NCBI RefSeq assembly: GCF_000714715.1 | Contig: NZ_JMFO01000006.1 | Location: 103,172-167,171 of the forward strand | Source of the DNA: Candidatus Magnetobacterium casense | GTDB lineage: Bacteria; Nitrospirota; Thermodesulfovibrionia; Thermodesulfovibrionales; Magnetobacteriaceae | Reading direction: 5' to 3' | DNA length: 64,000 nt | Shown here: piece by piece, positions 58,902 through 64,000 of the stretch | How positions within the stretch are numbered: position 1 is the stretch's first letter | Layout of the letters: the number at the start of each line of letters is the position of its first letter | Made by a program: the position numbers and the translations under genes | Notes under the pieces: model-generated | The model's database searches: none | What the model was told of the DNA's origin: nothing | The model's input: only the letters and a program-made list of their open reading frames with translations

Positions 58902-61661
58902 ATGCTCAACGTTAAAGAAGAAGACCTGGATAAGATATCGGAGGCCTTTTACCTGATCCTCAGTGGTAAGAGTCCCGACCCTATCGTGCTTGGAGAAGAT
59001 TACCCGGACAATGAACTCAAGCAGGCTGTAGGGTATATCAACAAGTTCATAGGCGAGTACAACGCCATCACGGGGCTGATCTTTTCCCTGGCCAGGGGTG
59101 ATATCCAATCCGAGGCCCCCCGTGGGAGGATGCAGATAGCACAGTCGCTTAAGAGCCTGCAGGCGAGCCTGAGAAATCTTACCTGGGTGACGCAGCAGAT
59201 AGCCAAGGGGGATTTTTCGCATAACGTGGACTTTATGGGTGAGTTTTCCGAGGCGTTTAACAGCATGGCCAGGCAACTGCAAAACGCCTTTAACGATCGA
59301 AAGATGGTGGAGGACAACCTCCATAGTCGGGTCGATGAGATGGGCAAGATGCGTCTGGCCATGTTAAACATAATGGAAGACCTTGAAGAAGCAAGAAAAG
59401 AGGCCGAGGCAGCATCCAAGGCCAAGGCCGACTTTCTCGCCAACATGAGCCACGAAATCCGCACCCCCATGAATGCCGTAATTGGTATGGCACATCTGGC
59501 ATTAAAGACCGAACTGACGCACAAACAGAGGGACTACATCCAGAAGATACAGCACTCGGGGCAACACCTCCTGGGCATAATCAATGACATCCTGGATTTC
59601 TCAAAAATAGAGGCCGGTAAGCTGGACATAGAGTCTATCGACTTTACTCTTTCCAGGGTGCTGGATAACCTTGCCACGCTGGTTGGCGAAAAGGCATCTG
59701 CAAAGGGACTGGAGTTGATCTTTGACATAGCCCCAAACCTGCCCGATAACCTTGTTGGCGACCCCCTGCGTTTGGGACAGATACTGATCAATTATTCAAA
59801 CAACGCCGTGAAGTTTACCAAGAAGGGGGAGATCGCTGTCAGGATATTGGTTGTGGAGGAAGACGAACAGAGCATGCTATTGCGCTTTGAGGTAAAAGAT
59901 ACTGGCATCGGGTTGACCCCGGAGCAACAGGGAAAACTGTTTCAGTCATTTCAACAGGCCGACACCACCACGACGCGTAAGTACGGCGGGACCGGTCTTG
60001 GTCTGGCAATATCCAAAAAGCTGGCCGTCCTGATGGGAGGCGATGTTGGCGTTGACAGTGAGTATGGCAGGGGCAGTACGTTCTGGTTTACGGCGCGCCT
60101 GGGAAGGAGCACGGTACATAAGAAGCAGTTGGAGCTTGACCCTGACCTACGCGGTTGTCGGGTGCTTGCTGCCGATGATAACCCGTATGCGCTACACATA
60201 ATCAGCGAAATGCTGCGTTCCATGTCCTTTGATGTTGTCGAGGTGACCTCCGGTGATGATGCAGTCCTGGCTGTTATAGAGGCAGACAGTGCCGGTAACC
60301 CGTTTGCGGTTGTCTTTCTTGACTGGCAGATGCCCGGACTAAGCGGCATTGAGACCGCCCAACAGATAGCAATCCTTAAACTTAATCACAACGTCCCGCA
60401 TCGCATCATAGTAACTGCCTACAACACCGAAGATGTCTTTCAAACAGCTGAGGAGGCCGGTTTGCCGTTGCTTGTTAAACCAGTAAGTCCATCCACACTG
60501 TTTGATGCCGTCATGACGGCCATCAATGGAAACATCCAGAGCCAGTACAAGACGGTTGCAGACAAGCACGGACGTATCGACCTCTCCTCGATAGCCGGGG
60601 CACGGATTCTGCTGGTGGAGGACAACGACCTCAATCAACAGGTGGCTATAGAGCTGTTGACCGAAGGTGGATTTGTGACAGACCTGGCCGAAAACGGTGA
60701 GATTGCACTGAAAATGGTCTGCGAAAACCGCTACGACATCGTGTTGATGGATATGCAGATGCCGGTAATGGACGGTATCACCGCCACAGGCGAGCTACGA
60801 AAGCTCAAAGAATATGCCAACCTGCCAATCCTTGCGATGACGGCAAATGCAATGGTCTCTGACCGTGAAAAGTGTCTTGCCGCCGGGATGAATGACCACG
60901 TAGCCAAACCCATAGACCCCGATGAGTTGTTTAACCGCCTGCTGAGGTGGATTCCGCCGCTGAACAAACCTGGCGTTGTGAAGTCTGCCCCCATAAAGCC
61001 TGATGCAGCGGCAGTACAGTCTGCAGCATCCGCCAAGCCCGATGAGCAGCTTGCCCCCCTATACGCCATAGACGGCCTTGATGTGACAAACGGTCTCAGA
61101 CGCGTGCTTGGCAAACCGTCATCGTATCTGTCGCTCTTGAAGAAGTTTGTCGCAGGGCAGGCCAACGCCCCTGAGGAGATCAACACGGCCCTCTCCGAGG
61201 GGCGCCGCAACGATGCCGAACGCATTGCTCACACGGTCAAGGGTACGGCCGGAAATATTGGTGCCATGCGTGTGCAGGAAAGGGCTTCAAAATTGGAAGC
61301 CGCAATCAAACACAACGAACCGGCAGAGGAGATACAACGCCTGTGTAAGGACTTTGCACAGGAGCTCCGGGGATTTATCCTGAGCGTAAGTCAGGCCATG
61401 CCTCAGGAGAGGGAGCAGACTGCAAACGAAGCGGTTGATATAAACGCCCTCTTCCCGGTTATCTCAAAGTTGGAGAAGCTACTGTCTGAGGACGACTCCG
61501 AGGCAGCAGACGTATTTTCCGAATCCGTCGAACTCCTGCGTTCTGCCTTCAAGGGGGATGCCGCCAAAATTGAAAGCGCCATACAGAACTTTGACTTTGA
61601 ACAGGCCCTGTCCGTGCTTGCTCGTGCAAAAAAAGCCCTGAAGATAACTAAATCCCCTTGA
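58902..61661 (+). CDS. Soluble hybrid histidine kinase with two receivers and Hpt
   Basis: 919 residues and no membrane helix. An N-terminal helical region with a HAMP-like segment (about 1-165; [11 protein letters not shown]), HisKA with His184 in [11 protein letters not shown], ATPase (FDFSKIEAG to [12 protein letters not shown]), receiver 1 with Asp474 (VFLDWQMPG), receiver 2 with Asp617 ([12 protein letters not shown]) and Hpt with His777 ([11 protein letters not shown]). All phospho-sites are intact, so a four-step relay is possible. No DNA-binding output is near. The stop codon lies within CCCCTTGACCC, a match to the GC-rich repeat tail. Confidence 0.94.
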   Translation: MLNVKEEDLDKISEAFYLILSGKSPDPIVLGEDYPDNELKQAVGYINKFIGEYNAITGLIFSLARGDIQSEAPRGRMQIAQSLKSLQASLRNLTWVTQQIAKGDFSHNVDFMGEFSEAFNSMARQLQNAFNDRKMVEDNLHSRVDEMGKMRLAMLNIMEDLEEARKEAEAASKAKADFLANMSHEIRTPMNAVIGMAHLALKTELTHKQRDYIQKIQHSGQHLLGIINDILDFSKIEAGKLDIESIDFTLSRVLDNLATLVGEKASAKGLELIFDIAPNLPDNLVGDPLRLGQILINYSNNAVKFTKKGEIAVRILVVEEDEQSMLLRFEVKDTGIGLTPEQQGKLFQSFQQADTTTTRKYGGTGLGLAISKKLAVLMGGDVGVDSEYGRGSTFWFTARLGRSTVHKKQLELDPDLRGCRVLAADDNPYALHIISEMLRSMSFDVVEVTSGDDAVLAVIEADSAGNPFAVVFLDWQMPGLSGIETAQQIAILKLNHNVPHRIIVTAYNTEDVFQTAEEAGLPLLVKPVSPSTLFDAVMTAINGNIQSQYKTVADKHGRIDLSSIAGARILLVEDNDLNQQVAIELLTEGGFVTDLAENGEIALKMVCENRYDIVLMDMQMPVMDGITATGELRKLKEYANLPILAMTANAMVSDREKCLAAGMNDHVAKPIDPDELFNRLLRWIPPLNKPGVVKSAPIKPDAAAVQSAASAKPDEQLAPLYAIDGLDVTNGLRRVLGKPSSYLSLLKKFVAGQANAPEEINTALSEGRRNDAERIAHTVKGTAGNIGAMRVQERASKLEAAIKHNEPAEEIQRLCKDFAQELRGFILSVSQAMPQEREQTANEAVDINALFPVISKLEKLLSEDDSEAADVFSESVELLRSAFKGDAAKIESAIQNFDFEQALSVLARAKKALKITKSP

Positions 61662-61719
61662 CCCAATAAGGTTTAACCTTAACTTGACAATGTCATATTC
61701 CAATCTCTGCAATTAAATA

Positions 61720-61852
61720 TGTCTGAACCACGATTTAACGGATTAAGGGATTATCAGGATTAGGTTAAAGGCATTCCTTAATTGTTTCCTGTAAATCCTT
61801 TAATCTGCCCTGCGACCGTAGGAAGCAAAGTGATCAATCCTAAGTTCAGACA
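61720..61852. repeat. Miniature inverted-repeat element, copy B
   Basis: 133 bases from TGTCTGAACCACGATTT to AATCCTAAGTTCAGACA. It is copy A in reverse orientation. The rest of the 366-base gap 61662-62027 is AT-rich and ends with the transposase promoter. Confidence 0.75.
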
Positions 61853-61990
61853 ATCCTCATGTTTACTTAAACTTGGGTTTTTTCCAAATAGGCACACACG
61901 GAGAGAGGCACATAGTATTCATGCTGGTTTACAGTCAAAAAACAGCCTAAAAATTCAAACCTCGTAGATACACGCTATTCAAAATAAGCC

Positions 61991-62019
61991 TTGACGTAAC
62001 AATGTAGTATACGCTATAT
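61991..62019 (+). promoter_or_regulatory. Transposase promoter, near-leaderless
   Basis: TTGACG (61991-61996), 17-base spacer, CTATAT (62014-62019); ATG 62028 follows after eight bases. Confidence 0.55.
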
Positions 62020-62027
62020 TTGTAGGT

Positions 62028-62697
62028 ATGTATTTGAGAACAACAACTCGTAAAAATACGGATGATTCAGTAACTACATACTACCAGCTTGCACATAACA
62101 CACGAAACCCTAAAGCCAAAGTCCCAGAGGTCAAAGTGATATATAATTTCGGTCGTGCAGATACTCTAAACCGTGATGATTTGGTACGGTTATGCAGATC
62201 GATAGCAAGAGTTTGTGGAGTTACTGTTACTGACAGTATCACTCCGGAACAAACCTCTACCTCCAAAGAACAAGCAGGACTTCCGGAAGACATAAAACTT
62301 GTTCGTTCCTTGAAATTAGGTGCTGTATTTTTTAATAGAGCAACTTTGGGAAAGATTAGGGATAGGGTCTGAATTGAGGAGTATTGCCAAAAATACTGGC
62401 GACAAAATACCTTATGATAAAGCACTTTTGTCAATGACAGCAAATAGATTGTGTCAACCACAATCCAAATATCGAGAGATTGTTATTGAAGAACTGAAAG
62501 AGATACTAATAAAACATACCTGCCATAAAGCAACCCAACAATGGGCGATAGAATTAAAGGCTTCCGGCAGGTGTAAACGCTATCTTACTGTGGATGCCCA
62601 AGATTGCATAAAAATAGATAACGATGCAATAAAAAATGCTGCTGTGTATGATGGTAAATGGGTGATTACAACCAACGATGACACCATCAGTAAGGAG
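62028..62697 (+). pseudogene. IS1634-like transposase, frameshifted and truncated
   Basis: The first frame (62028-62372) has the IS1634-type start (MYLRTTTRKNTD.. VYNFG-like VIYNFGRAD). After the T6 tract near 62331 the match moves to the next frame (FLIEQLWERLGI.. ALLSMTANRLCQPQSK). From there the sequence jumps to the late part of the protein (AIKNAAVYDGKWVITTNDDTIS) with the catalytic middle missing. The match stops near 62697, where a minus-strand gene begins. So it has one frameshift, one internal deletion and no 3' end. Confidence 0.75.
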
Positions 62698-63680
62698 ACC
62701 GCATTTGACTCCGCCCCCTCGGCGCTGACAACGGTTACCGAATGGGTTGCCGCCTTGTTGGCAGAGGTATCCGGCAGGGCTGCCGTCAGCGTCGTCTCCG
62801 ATACGAACGTCGTTGACAACGCAACGGTATCGAGCCTCACAACGCTGCCCTGTGCGAAATTGGCGCCGGTTATTTGCAGTTGCACACCCGTGCTTGCCAC
62901 CGGCACCTTCTCCGGCGTTATGGCCGTAATCTCAGGGGCGCCGTCCTTGATGACCCGTATGCCGTCCTTGTAGCTCACGAGGTAGAACCCCGATGCACGC
63001 GCTATCAGGTTGGTCTTGTTGCCGATGGCCAACCTCTCCTTGACCTGACCGGTGTCCGGATTGATGTTTACGACGTAACCGCCAGTGTTGTCGGAGGCCA
63101 TAACCTTCCTGCCAGTGAGTTCGACGTCGTTGAGCTTTGTGTTGAGGGATGTGAGGCTTCTTTGTTGAAGGTTCGACAGGTCGAGGATCGATATACCCCC
63201 CTTGCGCAGTCCGAATGCCGCCCTTGCGGTTGACTCGTCCACCGATGCGGCGGCTATTTCGTCCTCTGTCGTGAGCTTGAGCAGGGACGTCCTTTCGTCA
63301 ACGTCCACCACCTGCAAGAGGTTGGTCTTTCCCGCACCGCTGCCCTGACCGGCGTCGTTTGATCCGGTAACAAGCAGGATGCCGCCACCTGCGTAGTAGC
63401 TCATCGCCGACGGCCTTGCATCAAGCACGACCTGGCCGATGGTCTCACGGGTGGTAAGTCCCAGCAGAGTCAGTTTGCGCTCCGACTGAGACGCAACCAC
63501 TACCAGGTCCCTCCGGCTGTCGATTACCAAGCTCACCGGGTCCTTGAGCGTATCCACGACCGCATATCTGTCCCACGTCCGGAGACTGATGAAGTGTATG
63601 TCCCAGCTCTTGTCCTTGTTTTCTATCGGAAGTTCCAGAAATACATGCGGGAATTTTTTGTAGATTAGCCATACATGAGA
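62698..63680 (-). pseudogene. Beta-propeller/IPT-TIG protein fragment
   Basis: The open frame runs from a stop above 63680 down to the transposase junction. It has YncE/NHL-like blades (DPVSLVIDSRRDLVVVASQSERKL and similar repeats) and then an IPT/TIG domain (PEITAITPEKVPVASTGVQLQITGANF). The frame reads KFPHVFLELP.. before the first possible start (GTG 63557), with no good start codon, so the 5' end is missing too. The last residues beyond ..ESNAVSLL come from transposase DNA. It would be an extracytoplasmic surface protein if whole. Confidence 0.65.
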
Positions 63681-63734
63681 TTATATAGTATTTACAAGCA
63701 TGATTGTTTGTGCGAATATACATAAAAAATATGC

Positions 63735-63763
63735 TTGACATTTATTTAATAATATGGTATTAT
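63735..63763 (+). promoter_or_regulatory. Transposase promoter, near-leaderless
   Basis: TTGACA (63735-63740), 17-base spacer, TATTAT (63758-63763); ATG 63772 follows after eight bases, the same layout as the promoter at 61991. A 15-base motif TGTTTGTGCGNATAT stands on both sides (63705, 63773). Confidence 0.65.
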
Positions 63764-63771
63764 GAAAATAT

Positions 63772-64000
63772 ATGTTTGTGCGTATATGCAGAAAGGTGGT
63801 TAAGGGCAAGGTCTATAAGACTGCTTATCTCGCAGAAGGTAAGAGGATCGGCAAAAAGATTGTCGTTACACACTTGTTAAATATTTCTCATTTGCCAGAG
63901 GAACAAATTCAGTCTTTGAATATTGCACTGAAAGCCCACAAAGCAGGTAAACAGATAGTATCAGTTGACTCATTACAATCCCAACATTATGCCAAAATAT
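63772..64000 (+). mobile_element. IS1634-like transposase, 5' part
   Basis: The window ends inside this frame, so only 76 residues are seen: MFVRICRKVVKGKVYKTAYLAEGKR.. then THLLNISHLPEEQIQSL. The layout (short basic start, then a leucine-rich LPEEQI part) matches N-termini of IS1634-type transposases. The frame is open, so this copy may be active, unlike the one at 62028. Its left inverted repeat could not be defined. Confidence 0.6.

Overview
The window is bacterial chromosomal DNA (about 48% GC by eye), densely coding, with 3' fragment of nusB at the left edge and a transposase cut off at the right edge. Gene content suggests a Gram-negative, motile, anaerobic or microaerophilic bacterium: split-type F-ATPase operon, type IV pilus genes, pseudaminic-acid type sugar genes, MlaE-type lipid permease, many PAS/GGDEF/hybrid-kinase sensors, and a cytochrome b/ferredoxin/MvhD-like redox fusion. 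That mix, and the gene style, best resembles Nitrospirota (Thermodesulfovibrionia, possibly near the Magnetobacterium group). This is an inference from protein style, not a database result. No magnetosome genes, rRNA or tRNA genes were seen.

Layout. 1-7.2 kb: nusB end, a metallophosphoesterase, then atpF'-F-H-A-G-D-C behind a strong sigma70-like promoter (a and c subunits are not here). 7.2-10.3 kb: an accessory patch with a small ORF, a decayed AbrB/PIN toxin-antitoxin pair and a PmeII-like restriction-modification pair. 10.3-20.2 kb, minus strand: a pilC (frameshifted)-pilS-pilR-kinase operon, a nitroreductase, and a giant membrane protein with a long acidic tail. 20.4-23.4 kb, minus strand: a partner-switching operon (SpoIIE-type phosphatase, anti-sigma-type kinase, STAS protein) ending in an MlaE permease. 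23.5-30.3 kb: methyltransferase, UbiA prenyltransferase, redox fusion, ASCH protein, dolichol-type glycosyltransferase, ferredoxin, pyrF. 30.5-42 kb: chemoreceptor, secA, a VWA protein with a coiled-coil partner, thiD, a small membrane protein with a probably leaderless message, and a GGDEF-EAL protein.

42.4-47.5 kb: a secreted protein, then pseB-pseC and an SpsF-like cytidylyltransferase, interrupted by a small toxin-antitoxin-like module flanked by imperfect duplicates of the pseC end. 47.8-53.1 kb: an envelope cluster of TPR-barrel protein, FecR-domain protein, proline/threonine-repeat lipoprotein and CHASE2-adenylate cyclase. 53.3-61.7 kb: a four-gene signalling operon of two Cache/PAS sensors without kinase domains, a V4R protein and a hybrid kinase with two receivers and an Hpt domain. 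The two sensors end in the same charged helical motif. 61.7-64 kb: a wreck zone with a miniature inverted repeat, a decayed IS1634-like transposase, a beta-propeller gene cut at both ends, and a second IS1634-like transposase.

Two dispersed repeat families run through the intergenic DNA: a ~135-bp element with TGTCTGAACC ends (two copies, opposite orientation) and a GC-rich hairpin repeat ending in CCCCTTGACCCC (five clear copies, all in the same orientation).
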